Source of the DNA: Mycolicibacterium austroafricanum
Lineage (GTDB): Bacteria > Actinomycetota > Actinomycetes > Mycobacteriales > Mycobacteriaceae
Direction of reading: 5' to 3'
Length of the DNA stretch: 64,000 bases
NCBI RefSeq assembly: GCF_000612725.1
Contig: NZ_HG964450.1
Span: 404,034-468,033, forward strand
Shown: positions 1 to 7,804 of the stretch, piece by piece
Position numbering within the stretch: position 1 is the stretch's first letter
How the letters are laid out: every line of letters begins with the position of its first letter
Made by a program: the position numbers and the translations under genes
The notes under the pieces: generated by a model
Databases searched by the model: none
The model's input: only the letters and a program-made list of their open reading frames with translations
Told to the model about the DNA's origin: nothing

Positions 1-194
1 ACCATGGTCTCGGTGGTGAAGCCCGACGCGTTCTCGGTGGCGCCGATCCCGCGGTTGTCGAACGTCACACACCGGTAACCGGCGCGGGTGAAGACCGGCA
101 CCTGATGCAGGTGCCACGTGCGCCCGGCGCCGCCACGACCTGCGATGAAGAGCACCGGATCCCCGGAGCCGCGATCGTCGAATGCCAAATTCAC
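1..194 (-). CDS. bpoC: alpha/beta hydrolase, BpoC-like (5' part only; runs off the window)
   Basis: The first 64 codons of an alpha/beta-hydrolase-fold protein are visible, starting at a GTG at 194; an in-frame TGA about 45 nt upstream limits the start. The N-terminus begins VNLAFDDRGSG, followed by FIAGRGGAGRTWH (oxyanion-hole region) and TFDNRGIGATENA, the strand-turn typical of the family. This closely resembles M. tuberculosis BpoC (Rv0554), named a non-haem peroxidase but more probably a serine hydrolase. BpoC also follows menC in M. tuberculosis, which supports the assignment. The catalytic Ser, Asp and His lie beyond the window edge. Confidence 0.8.
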   Translation of the reverse strand, partial: MNLAFDDRGSGDPVLFIAGRGGAGRTWHLHQVPVFTRAGYRCVTFDNRGIGATENASGFTTETM

Positions 195-271
195 CCCGAC
201 GACGGTACTGGAAGCGTCGGTAAGCGCCGAGATTGTGCTCGCGGTCGCTCAACGCGCAGTGGTCACGACCC

Positions 272-1012
272 TCAGCGCAATCTCGCCGGCTCCCGGCGGG
301 AGCGCCGCGCACGGATCCGTTTGAGGGCGGCGTCCCAGAGCAGGCCGGTCGAGGCGGCCAGCGCGGCCGGCCTGGCCATTTCCCGGCCCATCATCGCGGT
401 GGCCAGCGCCTTCGTCGACGCCGACGCCTTCGACATGTGCCCGGAATCGAACGGCGGCTGCGGGTCGTACTCGATCGACAGCTGGATGGCCTTGGCCTTG
501 GACTCCCCGGCGATCTGGCCGGCCAGCCACAGACCCAGGTCGATACCCGCCGACACCCCGGCCGCGGTGACCGTCTTGTCGTCGGCGACCACCACCCGCT
601 CGTCGCCGACCGGCTGCACGCCGAACGTCTTGAGCACCGGCAGCGCCGCCCAGTGCGAGGTGGCCCGCTTCCCGTCGAGCACGCCGGACGCGGCCAGGAT
701 CACCGAGCCCGAGCAGACCGACGTGGTCCAGGTCGACGTCTGGTGGGCCCGGCGCACCCAGTCGAGCACCTTCTCGTCGCGGGCGTGCTCCATGGTGGCG
801 AACCCGCCGGGGATCAGGATGATGTCGGGTGACGGGGTCTCGTCGAAGCTGTGCGTGGCGCCGACGAGCAGCACGTGCGAGTCGGCGGCGATCGGGCCCG
901 GCTCGTGCCACACGAACCGCACCTCGACGTCGGGCAGCCAGCGCAGGCTCTCGTAGGGCCCGATGAAATCCAGAGCGGTGAACCCCGGATAGAGCATGAT
1001 GGCGACCTGCAC
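272..1012 (-). CDS. DJ-1/PfpI family protein (isonitrile hydratase-like)
   Basis: A 246-residue protein with the class I glutamine amidotransferase-like fold of the DJ-1/PfpI superfamily. An early acidic pocket is visible (FTALDFIGPYESL), and the nucleophile elbow SVCSGSVILAASG at about residue 100 is followed by RATSHWA, which supplies the Cys and His expected of isonitrile hydratase-like members. There is no DNA-binding domain. It lies 17 nt downstream of a GlxA-type regulator that carries the same fold, so the two may be co-transcribed and the regulator may sense a related ligand. The substrate cannot be told from sequence. The C-terminal tail is Arg/Ala rich and probably disordered. Confidence 0.8.
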   Translation of the reverse strand: MQVAIMLYPGFTALDFIGPYESLRWLPDVEVRFVWHEPGPIAADSHVLLVGATHSFDETPSPDIILIPGGFATMEHARDEKVLDWVRRAHQTSTWTTSVCSGSVILAASGVLDGKRATSHWAALPVLKTFGVQPVGDERVVVADDKTVTAAGVSAGIDLGLWLAGQIAGESKAKAIQLSIEYDPQPPFDSGHMSKASASTKALATAMMGREMARPAALAASTGLLWDAALKRIRARRSRREPARLR

Positions 1013-1029
1013 GGTGCACTCCTCTGTCG

Positions 1030-1995
1030 TTAGGCGAATGTTCTGCGGTATTGGTCCGGGGAGACGCCGAGACGCCGAACGAAGTTGCGGCGCAACGTTT
1101 CCGCCGAGCCGAAGCCGCAGCGGGCGGCGATCACCGTGACGGTGTCGTCGGTCTCCTCCAGTTGCCTGCGGGCCGCTTCGGTGCGGACCCGCTCGACATA
1201 GGCGCCCGGCGCCTCACCGACTTCCTCGGTGAAGACGCGGGTGAAGTGGCGCGGGCTCATCGCGGCGAGCCGGGCCAGCTCGGCGATGCTGTGCGCGCCG
1301 CCGGGCTCGGCCTCGACCGCCTCCTGGACGTCACGGATCGGGGTCCGCCGGGCGCGCGGCATCCATACCGGCGCGGCGAACTGCGTCTGCCCGCCCGGCC
1401 TGCGCAGATACATGACCAGGTGGCGCGCCACGATCTGCGCGGTCTCGGTGCCGTGGTCGTCCTCGACGAGAGCCAGCGCCAGGTCGATGCCGGCGGTGAC
1501 ACCCGCGGCGGTCCACACCTTCTCCGAGCTGCGCACGAAGATCGGGTCGGGATCGACTGTCACCGAAGGGAATTCCGCGGCCAACTGGGGCGCGTAGGCC
1601 CAGTGCGTGGTGGCCACGCAGCCGTCGAGCAGCCCGGCCTGCGCGGCCAGCACCGCACCGTTGCACACGCTGACCACCCGGCGTGCCCGCGCCGCGGCGG
1701 CGGTGATCCAGTCGATCAGGACCTGGTCCTGCCGGGCGGTGTCGGCGCCCCAGCCGCCGGGCAGCACGACGGTGTCCACCGCCTCGTCGGGACCGGGCAG
1801 CGGGTCGGCCGCCAGCGTGAGACCGGTGCCGGTGCTGACCGGCGCGCCGTCGACCGCCACGACGCGCACGTCGTATCCGTCACCGAGGCCGCGGGCACCG
1901 ACCGACAGCGAGGCGCCCGTGAACACATCGAATGGTCCGACGACGTCGAGCGCCTGGACGCCGGCGAAGCCGACGATGACCACGGTGCGCACCAT
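1030..1995 (-). CDS. GlxA-family AraC-type transcriptional regulator
   Basis: A 321-residue regulator. Residues ~1-190 form a DJ-1/PfpI-like sensor domain (SVCNGAVLAAQAG elbow, ATTHWA). Residues ~215-320 form an AraC-type double helix-turn-helix (SIAELARLAAMSPRHFTRVF, then IAARCGFGSAETLRRNFVRR and SPDQYRRTF). The ATG at 1995 begins the conserved N-terminal strand; the open frame runs further up, but that part would overlap menC. It sits between menC (53 nt upstream) and a free-standing DJ-1/PfpI gene. GlxA-like proteins are cytoplasmic activators or repressors; the target and ligand are unknown. Confidence 0.85.
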   Translation of the reverse strand: MVRTVVIVGFAGVQALDVVGPFDVFTGASLSVGARGLGDGYDVRVVAVDGAPVSTGTGLTLAADPLPGPDEAVDTVVLPGGWGADTARQDQVLIDWITAAAARARRVVSVCNGAVLAAQAGLLDGCVATTHWAYAPQLAAEFPSVTVDPDPIFVRSSEKVWTAAGVTAGIDLALALVEDDHGTETAQIVARHLVMYLRRPGGQTQFAAPVWMPRARRTPIRDVQEAVEAEPGGAHSIAELARLAAMSPRHFTRVFTEEVGEAPGAYVERVRTEAARRQLEETDDTVTVIAARCGFGSAETLRRNFVRRLGVSPDQYRRTFA

Positions 1996-2048
1996 GGGTT
2001 CAGTGTTGGCCAGTGCGGCGACGGCGTCCAGGCCATGCCCCCCACAGA

Positions 2049-3005
2049 TCAGGACACGAGGGGGAAGCACTCCCGGACCCGCGCGATCCACCACTGCCTG
2101 CGGTCCGGCGGGGCCGCCAGGGCGGCGATCCGGTCGGGGTCGGGGGTGACCGGCGCCGCGGGCAGATACCCGTCGACGGGAACGACGGGAGCGGCGACGT
2201 CGTCGACGAACAATCCCCCGGTGCCCAGGCCGCAGGCGTGGTCCAGCCTGGGCAGGCTTCCGGCGGCGACCAAGCCGATCCCGATGCCGACCGCGGAGTC
2301 CAGCGCGCTGGACACCACCACGGGGATGTCGATCTGCGCGGCGATGTCCAGCATCGCGTGGACGCCCCCGAGCGGGGCGACCTTGAGGACAGCGACGTCG
2401 GCGGCGCCGCTGCGGACGACGTGCAGCGGGTCCTCGGCCTTGCGGATGCTCTCGTCGGCAGCGACGGGGACCTCGACGCGTCGGCGCACCTCGGCCAGCT
2501 CGGGCACGGTCCGGCAGGGTTGTTCGAGGTATTCGATCGGCCCGTCGGCGGTCAGTGCCCGCGCAGCGGCAACCGCCTCGTCGACGGTCCATCCGCCGTT
2601 GGCGTCCACCCGGACGGTCGGCACCGCGGCGCGCACCGCGTTGACGCGCGCGACGTCGTCGGCGAGTGTCTGACCGGGCTCGGCGACCTTGACCTTGGCG
2701 GTGCGCACGCCGGGGAACCGGGCCAGCACCGCGGGGACGTCCTCGGCGGCGATCGCGGGCACCGTCGCGTTGATCGGGATGCGCGGGCGCCGCACCTCGG
2801 GCAGCGGGCGGTAGGCCGCCTCGATCCCGGCGGCCAGCCAGTGCGCGGCTTCGGCGGGCCGGTACTCGACGAACGCGCCGAACTCACCCCAGCCGGCGGG
2901 GCCGTCGATCAGTGCGAGCTCGCGGGTGGTGATGCCGCGGAACCGGACCCGCATCGGCAGCGCCACCACGTGAAGCCGGTCGAGGACGTCGGCGAGGTCG
3001 GCCAC
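2049..3005 (-). CDS. menC: o-succinylbenzoate synthase MenC
   Basis: A 318-residue enolase-superfamily enzyme that dehydrates SHCHC to o-succinylbenzoate in menaquinone synthesis. The catalytic framework is visible: the KVKVAEPG lysine pair, metal ligands in RVDANGGW, EYLEQPC and VAADESIR, and the general-base lysine in VLKVAPLGG. The N-terminal LPMRVRFRGITTRE matches mycobacterial MenC. A GTG start at 3005 is chosen because it gives the usual length and lies 14 nt after the SMR stop; no ATG is available in frame. It is probably read from the SMR/riboswitch transcript, although a separate promoter is not excluded. In M. tuberculosis (Rv0553) menC is next to fadD8; here the mce block separates them. 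Confidence 0.93.
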   Translation of the reverse strand: MADLADVLDRLHVVALPMRVRFRGITTRELALIDGPAGWGEFGAFVEYRPAEAAHWLAAGIEAAYRPLPEVRRPRIPINATVPAIAAEDVPAVLARFPGVRTAKVKVAEPGQTLADDVARVNAVRAAVPTVRVDANGGWTVDEAVAAARALTADGPIEYLEQPCRTVPELAEVRRRVEVPVAADESIRKAEDPLHVVRSGAADVAVLKVAPLGGVHAMLDIAAQIDIPVVVSSALDSAVGIGIGLVAAGSLPRLDHACGLGTGGLFVDDVAAPVVPVDGYLPAAPVTPDPDRIAALAAPPDRRQWWIARVRECFPLVS

Positions 3006-3019
3006 CGCTTCATCGTGCC

Positions 3020-3400
3020 TCAGCGGCCGGAACGCGCCGGCACCGGTGCGGCCGCGGCGTCGGACCCGGCGACGGGGTCGGCGGCCGGGGGCAGCAGCTT
3101 GAGCCCGACGACGGTGGCGATGATGCCGGTGAGGAACACGGCCTTGCCCAGCGAGGCGTGCTCGTCGCCGCTGAGCATCGCGTAGCCCACCGTCAGCGCG
3201 GCGCCGAGCCCGGTCCACACGGCGTACGCCGTGCCGATCGGGATGTGCTTGGTCGCCCAGCCGAGACCGCCGAGGCTCGCCAGCATCGCGACGAGGAACA
3301 CCACCGTCGGGCCCGGCGCGGTGAAGCCGTCGGCTCTGCCGAGCGCCGTCGCCCACACCGCTTCGAGCACCGCACTCACGATCAGCACGAACCACGCCAC
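3020..3400 (-). CDS. SMR family transporter subunit, Gdx/SugE-like (second subunit)
   Basis: A 126-residue small multidrug resistance protein with four membrane helices. It has the SMR glutamate in VLEAVWATALG near residue 13 and the Gdx/SugE-type GTAYAVWTGLGAA segment in helix 3. It begins at a GTG one nucleotide after the stop of the other SMR gene, so the two are translationally coupled and may form a heterodimer, as YkkC/YkkD and EbrA/EbrB do. A hydrophilic Ala/Pro tail after about residue 105 is unusual for the family (typically 104-110 residues). Gdx members exchange guanidinium for protons; the upstream riboswitch supports that substrate rather than drugs. Confidence 0.87.
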   Translation of the reverse strand: MAWFVLIVSAVLEAVWATALGRADGFTAPGPTVVFLVAMLASLGGLGWATKHIPIGTAYAVWTGLGAALTVGYAMLSGDEHASLGKAVFLTGIIATVVGLKLLPPAADPVAGSDAAAAPVPARSGR

Positions 3401-3401
3401 G

Positions 3402-3716
3402 TCAACTCACCGCCTTCAGTCCGACGACGCTGCCGACCAACAGGCACAGCAGCAGAACCCTCGCCGTGGTGGCGGCTTCCTTCTTGGTGACGATCGCCCA
3501 CACCACCGTCAGCGTGGCGCCGATGCCGACCCACACCGCGTAGGCCGTGCCGGTCGGCACCTCGGTCATCGCGTACGCCAGACCGGCGAGACTGGCGGGC
3601 ATCGCGACGGCGAACACCACCGTCGGGCGCCAGCGCCGGAAACCGTTCGACATGCCGAGCGCGGTCGCCCAGACGGCCTCGAGGAAGCCACTGGCGACGA
3701 GTATCAGCCACGCCAC
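3402..3716 (-). CDS. SMR family transporter subunit, Gdx/SugE-like (first subunit)
   Basis: A 104-residue, four-helix SMR protein with the signature ASGFLEAVWATALGMSNGF, the central Glu, and GTAYAVWVGIGA, closest to SugE/Gdx guanidinium exporters. The GTG start at 3716 has an AGGAGGG ribosome-binding site 4 nt upstream and immediately follows the guanidine-III-like aptamer. It is the first gene of a minus-strand run with the second SMR gene and menC. By family, it would work in the plasma membrane as a dual-topology or paired antiporter. The open frame continues upstream, but that part would consume the riboswitch. Confidence 0.88.
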   Translation of the reverse strand: MAWLILVASGFLEAVWATALGMSNGFRRWRPTVVFAVAMPASLAGLAYAMTEVPTGTAYAVWVGIGATLTVVWAIVTKKEAATTARVLLLCLLVGSVVGLKAVS

Positions 3717-3727
3717 AAGACCCTCCT

Positions 3728-3770
3728 GCGAGTCAGTCTTGTCTGTGCGGGTACTGCTCCCTCGTCCGCC
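3728..3770 (-). promoter_or_regulatory. guanidine-III (ykkC-III) riboswitch-like leader
   Basis: Read on the minus strand from 3770, the leader contains GGACGAGG (3767-3760), AGTACCCG (3755-3748) and ACAAGACTG (3742-3734) in the order and spacing I recall for the compact guanidine-III class. GAGCAGT (3759-3753) can pair with ACTG plus CTC (3737-3730) with one bulged A. The ribosome-binding site AGGAGGG (3727-3721) follows directly, so ligand-controlled access to the site is the likely mechanism. It precedes two Gdx-type SMR genes, the classic target of this class. Basis: motif match plus context; no covariance search was run. Confidence 0.82.
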
Positions 3771-3870
3771 GGCATCCGGAAATGGACGCCGCACCAGCCA
3801 CGTTACACACGGGTTTCGGGATGGTCATGTCCTGGAAACACGGGGTGACGAGGGTCTCCGGCACGCCGAT

Positions 3871-5433
3871 CTAGACCGTGGCGCGGTCGCGGCCGTCCCA
3901 GTGCGGCTTGCGCAGCTCCTTCTTGAGGATCTTGCCGGTGGGGTTGCGCGGCAGCTCGTCGGTGATGTCGACGGTCTTGGGGCACTTGTAGGCGGCCAGC
4001 CGCTCCCGGGCGAACGCGATGATGTCGGCTTCGGAGGCCTCGCCCTCGACGACCACGACAGCCTTGACCACCTCACCCCACTTCTCGTCGGGCACACCGA
4101 TCACCGCGACCTCGACCACGGCATCGTGCTCGGCGAGCACCCGCTCCACCTCGATGGAGTAGATGTTCTCCCCGCCGGAGATGATCATGTCCTTGAGCCG
4201 GTCCTCGACGAAGATGTAGCCGCCGTCGTCGACGCGGCCCACATCGCCGGTGCGGAACCACCCGTCCTCGGTGATCGACTCCGCGGTCGCCTCCGGCTTA
4301 TTGTGATACCCCTTCATCACTTGCGGTGAGCGGAACCACAATTCGCCCTGCTCACCGGTCGGGACGTCCTCGAGGGTGTCCGGGTCGACCACCCGCACCT
4401 CGGCGTTGGGCACCAGGGTGCCCGCGCTGGACAGCCGTTCCTCCCGGCCCGGGTCGCGGTGCGCCTCGGGTAGCAGGTGGCTGATCACCCCGCAGAGCTC
4501 GGTCAGACCGTAGGCCTGCATGAAATCGGTGTTGGGCCAGGCCTCCAGCGCCTGACGCAGCAACGGCAGCGGCATCGGCGAAGCCCCGTAGGCGAAGGTC
4601 TTGAGCGACCCGAACAGCTTGACGGCGTCCTCGCCGGCGTCGAGCACCTTGGCCAGCACCGCCGGCACCAGGAACGTGCGGTTGGCGCCCTTGAGGATCG
4701 CGCCCGCCAGCGTCATGCCGTCGACGTCGCGGGTCATCACGCTCGGGAATCCGTCGTGAATCCCGAACTGTACGTAGGACGATCCGCCGACGTGGAACAG
4801 CGGCATCGACACCATGTTCTTGTCGCCCTCGTCGAATTCGAAGCCTTCGTGGGCGTTGACGGTGTGGGCGATGATGTTGGCCTGGGTGAGCTCCACGCCC
4901 TTGGGCCGGCCGGTGGTGCCCGACGAGTACATGATGATGCAGACGTCGCCGGGTTCGACGTCGTCGGCCCGGTCGACCGGCGAGGACGCCTCCAGCATCG
5001 CCTCGTACTCGTCGTCGCCGTCGGGTTTGACCGAGATGACGTGCTCGACCTGGGTCAGCTTGTCGCGGATCTTGTCGATCGACCCCGTGAACTCCTCACC
5101 GACGATGAGCAGCTTGGCCCCTGAGTCGTTGAGCACGTAGTCCAGTTCGTCGGGCGCCAGACGGCAGTTCACGATCGCGGTCGCCGCACCCAGCGACGCC
5201 GCGGCGAACGTGAGCTCGACACACGCGGGGTGGTTCTTGTCGAGGAACGCGACGACGTCCCCGCGCGAGATCCCGCGTTCGGTCAGCGCTCCGGCCAGCC
5301 GGCGGACGCGGTCGTTCCACTGCGACCACGTCCAGGACCGCTCGAGGTAGTCCATCGCTTCACCGTCGGGATTGACGGTCGCCCAGTGGGCAAGTCGTTC
5401 GTCCAGGAATCGGGGTTCGGTCAGCTCGGCCAT
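3871..5433 (-). CDS. acyl-CoA synthetase / AMP-dependent ligase (FadD-like)
   Basis: A 520-residue member of the ANL superfamily, which activates carboxylic acids to acyl-AMP and then acyl-CoA. Visible motifs are the P-loop MYSSGTTGRPKG (~170), YGASPMPL, YGLTEL, the hinge region WFRTGDVGRVDDGGY and DRLKDMIISGGENI, and the C-terminal catalytic lysine in PRNPTGKILKKEL. The ATG at 5433 gives the usual length; the reading frame extends upstream but without family similarity. It follows the MpaB-like and TetR genes on the same strand after 59 nt, so it may belong to their operon. The acyl substrate is not predictable; a short or medium chain or cyclic acid is possible. Confidence 0.88.
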   Translation of the reverse strand: MAELTEPRFLDERLAHWATVNPDGEAMDYLERSWTWSQWNDRVRRLAGALTERGISRGDVVAFLDKNHPACVELTFAAASLGAATAIVNCRLAPDELDYVLNDSGAKLLIVGEEFTGSIDKIRDKLTQVEHVISVKPDGDDEYEAMLEASSPVDRADDVEPGDVCIIMYSSGTTGRPKGVELTQANIIAHTVNAHEGFEFDEGDKNMVSMPLFHVGGSSYVQFGIHDGFPSVMTRDVDGMTLAGAILKGANRTFLVPAVLAKVLDAGEDAVKLFGSLKTFAYGASPMPLPLLRQALEAWPNTDFMQAYGLTELCGVISHLLPEAHRDPGREERLSSAGTLVPNAEVRVVDPDTLEDVPTGEQGELWFRSPQVMKGYHNKPEATAESITEDGWFRTGDVGRVDDGGYIFVEDRLKDMIISGGENIYSIEVERVLAEHDAVVEVAVIGVPDEKWGEVVKAVVVVEGEASEADIIAFARERLAAYKCPKTVDITDELPRNPTGKILKKELRKPHWDGRDRATV

Positions 5434-5492
5434 GCCCAGAAGCGTGCCACGCGAGCCGCTGCCGCTTGCCGGATTCGCTGGTTTGCCCCGGC

Positions 5493-6080
5493 TCACCGCA
5501 CCAGCGGCGCGAGGTAGGTCCGGGCGTATCGCGCGACGGCCTCGTCGTCGGTCACGTCGAGCACGTCGGTGTTCACTTGCACCAGCGACGCCGCGAGCCG
5601 GATGTGGACCTCGGCGACCGCCAGCAGCTCGCTGTCGGGCATCGTCGCGCCGGCGGCGCGCAGCGCCTTGGCCATCGCCGTCGCGGCGCTGACCAGGAAG
5701 AGCCGGGCCTCGGCGACCATCTCCGTCGTCGCGGTGAACTCGCCGTCGAGCTGCAGGAAGCGGCGCATCACCGGTTCGCCGGTGAGCAGCCGGACGCCTT
5801 CGCGGAACGCGGCGACCGCGGCCTGCTGTGGACCGTCGTCGATCGCGACGGTCTGCAGCCGCGCCATCGCGAACTCGAACGTCTGGCGGCCCAGTTCGGT
5901 GATCAGCGCGTCTCGGCTGGGAAAGCGCCGGTACAGCGTGCTGCGGCTGACGCCCGCCTGGCGTGCGACGACGTCCATGCTGAGCCGGCCGACCCCGACC
6001 AGCGCGACCTCCTCGGCGGCGGCCTTCAGGATCGCCGACTCCTGCTCGGTGGGGCTGTCGGTGTTGCGTGCCCGTCGCAT
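5493..6080 (-). CDS. TetR family transcriptional regulator
   Basis: A 195-residue TetR regulator. The N-terminal helix-turn-helix lies at about residues 15-60 (AAAEEVALVGVGRLSMDVVA, then RQAGVSRSTLYRRFPSRDAL); the helical ligand-binding domain follows and has no recognisable signature. It starts 4 nt after the stop of the MpaB-like gene, so the two are coupled. A perfect 10-bp inverted repeat overlapping the promoter of that gene is the obvious candidate for its operator, which would make the operon autoregulated. Confidence 0.88.
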   Translation of the reverse strand: MRRARNTDSPTEQESAILKAAAEEVALVGVGRLSMDVVARQAGVSRSTLYRRFPSRDALITELGRQTFEFAMARLQTVAIDDGPQQAAVAAFREGVRLLTGEPVMRRFLQLDGEFTATTEMVAEARLFLVSAATAMAKALRAAGATMPDSELLAVAEVHIRLAASLVQVNTDVLDVTDDEAVARYARTYLAPLVR

Positions 6081-6084
6081 CGGC

Positions 6085-7053
6085 CTAGCCCACCGGGCAC
6101 CGGCCGGCCGGCGGCGCGAACGAATCCAGCGCCACCGACCGATGCAGCCGGACCAGCTTCTCGTATTCGATCCGGTTGCGCGCCAACGGGATCAGCAAGA
6201 CGCGGTCGGGAAGCGTGCGCCATGCCAGCTGCAGCAGGCGCGTGTACACCGCGAACTCGCGGTCGTGGCGGGACTCCCACCGGAAGCCGGTCATCTCCCG
6301 TATGCCGGGGTGCAGAATTCCGAATGAGCACACCTTGACCACCCGACCGGCCAACGGCCGCAGCGCCATCCAGCCCGGCGTCAGCGCCACCCGCAGCGCG
6401 GGCGGCAGCACCAGCGTGGGCAACGGCAGCTTGGTCAGATCTTGGGTGACGCGGCGCAGGAACGGATTCGACGCGAGCTCGCCGTCGACCATGTCGTCGT
6501 AGTAGGCGACGGCCTCGGCGTAGCTGGCGGGAAACTTCGCGCTCTTACCGGGCAACTCCAGGGACCGGAAGCCCTCCAGGAGTTGCTGATAGGCGACCTC
6601 ACGCTCGTCGTCGTTCAGCGTGTGCCCGGTACACGGGGTGAACGAGTTCATCACGAGAAGCAGCCCGCTGACCGCGATCCAGTTCCACAGCCGGGGATCC
6701 AGCGCGCTGTAGCGGACATCGGAGAACTCACCTGTGCCGTGGCCATGGACCTCGCGGTGCATGGTCTTGAGGCGCTGCCCCTCCGCTTCGCGGTCGGTCG
6801 CGTCACCCCAGATCGCCAGCAGCGCCGAAAATCCGCTGCGCACACCGCGATCGGCGAAGTTGGAGGCGAACCGGCCGGTCTTGTCGACGGCCGCCGCGAC
6901 CGGCACCAGGGCCACCTCGTCGAACGCGGCGGCACCGAACAGCCCACCCAGCACGCTGCCGGAATGCTTGCGGAATTCGTGGATCATCTTCGGGCGGACA
7001 TTGCTCTTGGAGCTGAGCGTGGAGTCGACGGACTCCGTGGCGATCGCGACCAT
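6085..7053 (-). CDS. oxygenase MpaB family protein (DUF2236)
   Basis: A protein of about 322 residues of the ER-bound oxygenase MpaB/Lcp-like family (DUF2236), a mostly helical fold that in characterised members binds haem b. I recognise the family from its overall pattern: FGAAAFDEVALVPVAAAVDK, WGDATDREAEGQRLKTMHRE, a FTPCTG segment and the late LPLARNRIEYEKLVRLHRS. ATG 7053 is preferred because GGGAGG stands 4 nt upstream. Longer starts at 7068 and 7080 exist, but 7080 lies inside the predicted operator and upstream of the predicted transcript start. It is the first gene of an operon with a TetR regulator. The substrate is unknown. Confidence 0.75.
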   Translation of the reverse strand: MVAIATESVDSTLSSKSNVRPKMIHEFRKHSGSVLGGLFGAAAFDEVALVPVAAAVDKTGRFASNFADRGVRSGFSALLAIWGDATDREAEGQRLKTMHREVHGHGTGEFSDVRYSALDPRLWNWIAVSGLLLVMNSFTPCTGHTLNDDEREVAYQQLLEGFRSLELPGKSAKFPASYAEAVAYYDDMVDGELASNPFLRRVTQDLTKLPLPTLVLPPALRVALTPGWMALRPLAGRVVKVCSFGILHPGIREMTGFRWESRHDREFAVYTRLLQLAWRTLPDRVLLIPLARNRIEYEKLVRLHRSVALDSFAPPAGRCPVG

Positions 7054-7073
7054 GGCGCCTCCCGGCATTGTCG

Positions 7074-7110
7074 TTGACACAAAGACTAGCGATTTGTGTC
7101 AACATGTCAA
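7074..7110 (-). promoter_or_regulatory. promoter with overlapping TetR-type operator
   Basis: On the minus strand a TTGACA -35 (7110-7105) is followed after 16 nt by TAGTCT (7088-7083) as -10. A perfect inverted repeat, TTGACACAAA, nine bases, then TTTGTGTCAA (7074-7102), covers the spacer, the -10 and the expected start site. The arrangement suits repression by the TetR protein encoded two genes down. Confidence 0.7.
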
Positions 7111-7132
7111 CGGTTGCGGCGGTCGCGGGGTG

Positions 7133-7191
7133 CGAGCGCGCGCGAAATGCACGGGTTCGGCGGAGTGTCGGCGTGCAGACACGCGCGCTCG
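7133..7191. terminator. long hairpin after the mce operon
   Basis: CGAGCGCGCG (7133-7142) pairs perfectly with CGCGCGCTCG (7182-7191), and inside it TGCAC (7148-7152) pairs with GTGCA (7173-7177). It lies 10 nt beyond the last gene of the mce cluster and upstream of the next minus-strand promoter. No T-run follows, as is usual for mycobacterial terminators. Its right arm resembles that of the hairpin at 37726-37785. Confidence 0.55.
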
Positions 7192-7201
7192 GCAGGCTAG
7201 G

Positions 7202-7804
7202 TCAGGCGCCGGTGCAGACGCCGGAATCGCGGATCGCCGTGCCGTAGACGTTGGCGGTCGCGTTGTTGGCGTTGATCTGGCCTGCGGGCACCTGCTTCTT
7301 GATCTTGTCGCTGATCTGGGTGAACTGGTACCACAACCGATAGATCGAATCCCCGTGGAACAGCGGCGAATACTCGCTCTGATCCGGATAGTTGACGATG
7401 AACAGCGTGTCGGCCCGCGGCGCGAGGAAGGCCGCGGACTGATCGAGGTTGGCCGCGACCGTCGCGCCGGCCCGCTGCACGCCGGGGTCGGACCAGTCGT
7501 CGCGGCGGTCGCCCAGGAAACGCTGGAAGCCGAACGCCTGCGCCATCAGCGTGTCGTACTGCGCGTTGAACCACTGGCAGGACTCACGTTGTGCGGTGAT
7601 CTGTTCGGGCGTGACGCGGTTCTGCCACAGGTTGTACGGAAACAGTGAATAGTCCGGCATCCACGCCGAGGGGTACGGCGTGAACACCGGCAGCGTCGGG
7701 GGAACCGCATCGGAATCCGGTTGCGCGGTCGCGGTCGCCGGCACCGCGCACACCACGATGCCTGGCACCACGATGCCCACCAGCAGCAGCGCGATTCGCC
7801 GCAT
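7202..7804 (-). CDS. secreted protein of unknown function, last gene of the mce cluster
   Basis: A 200-residue protein with an N-terminal signal peptide (MRRIALLLVGIVVPGIVV, then an Ala-rich stretch ending near ATAQP at about residue 28). The mature part is rich in aromatic residues and Asn/Gln and has two Cys (SCQWF and GVCTGA) that could form a disulfide. I do not recognise the family. Its start codon overlaps the stop of the preceding gene (TGATG), so it is translated as part of the mce operon. By context it may be a periplasmic or cell-wall accessory of the Mce transporter. Confidence 0.7.
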   Translation of the reverse strand: MRRIALLLVGIVVPGIVVCAVPATATAQPDSDAVPPTLPVFTPYPSAWMPDYSLFPYNLWQNRVTPEQITAQRESCQWFNAQYDTLMAQAFGFQRFLGDRRDDWSDPGVQRAGATVAANLDQSAAFLAPRADTLFIVNYPDQSEYSPLFHGDSIYRLWYQFTQISDKIKKQVPAGQINANNATANVYGTAIRDSGVCTGA

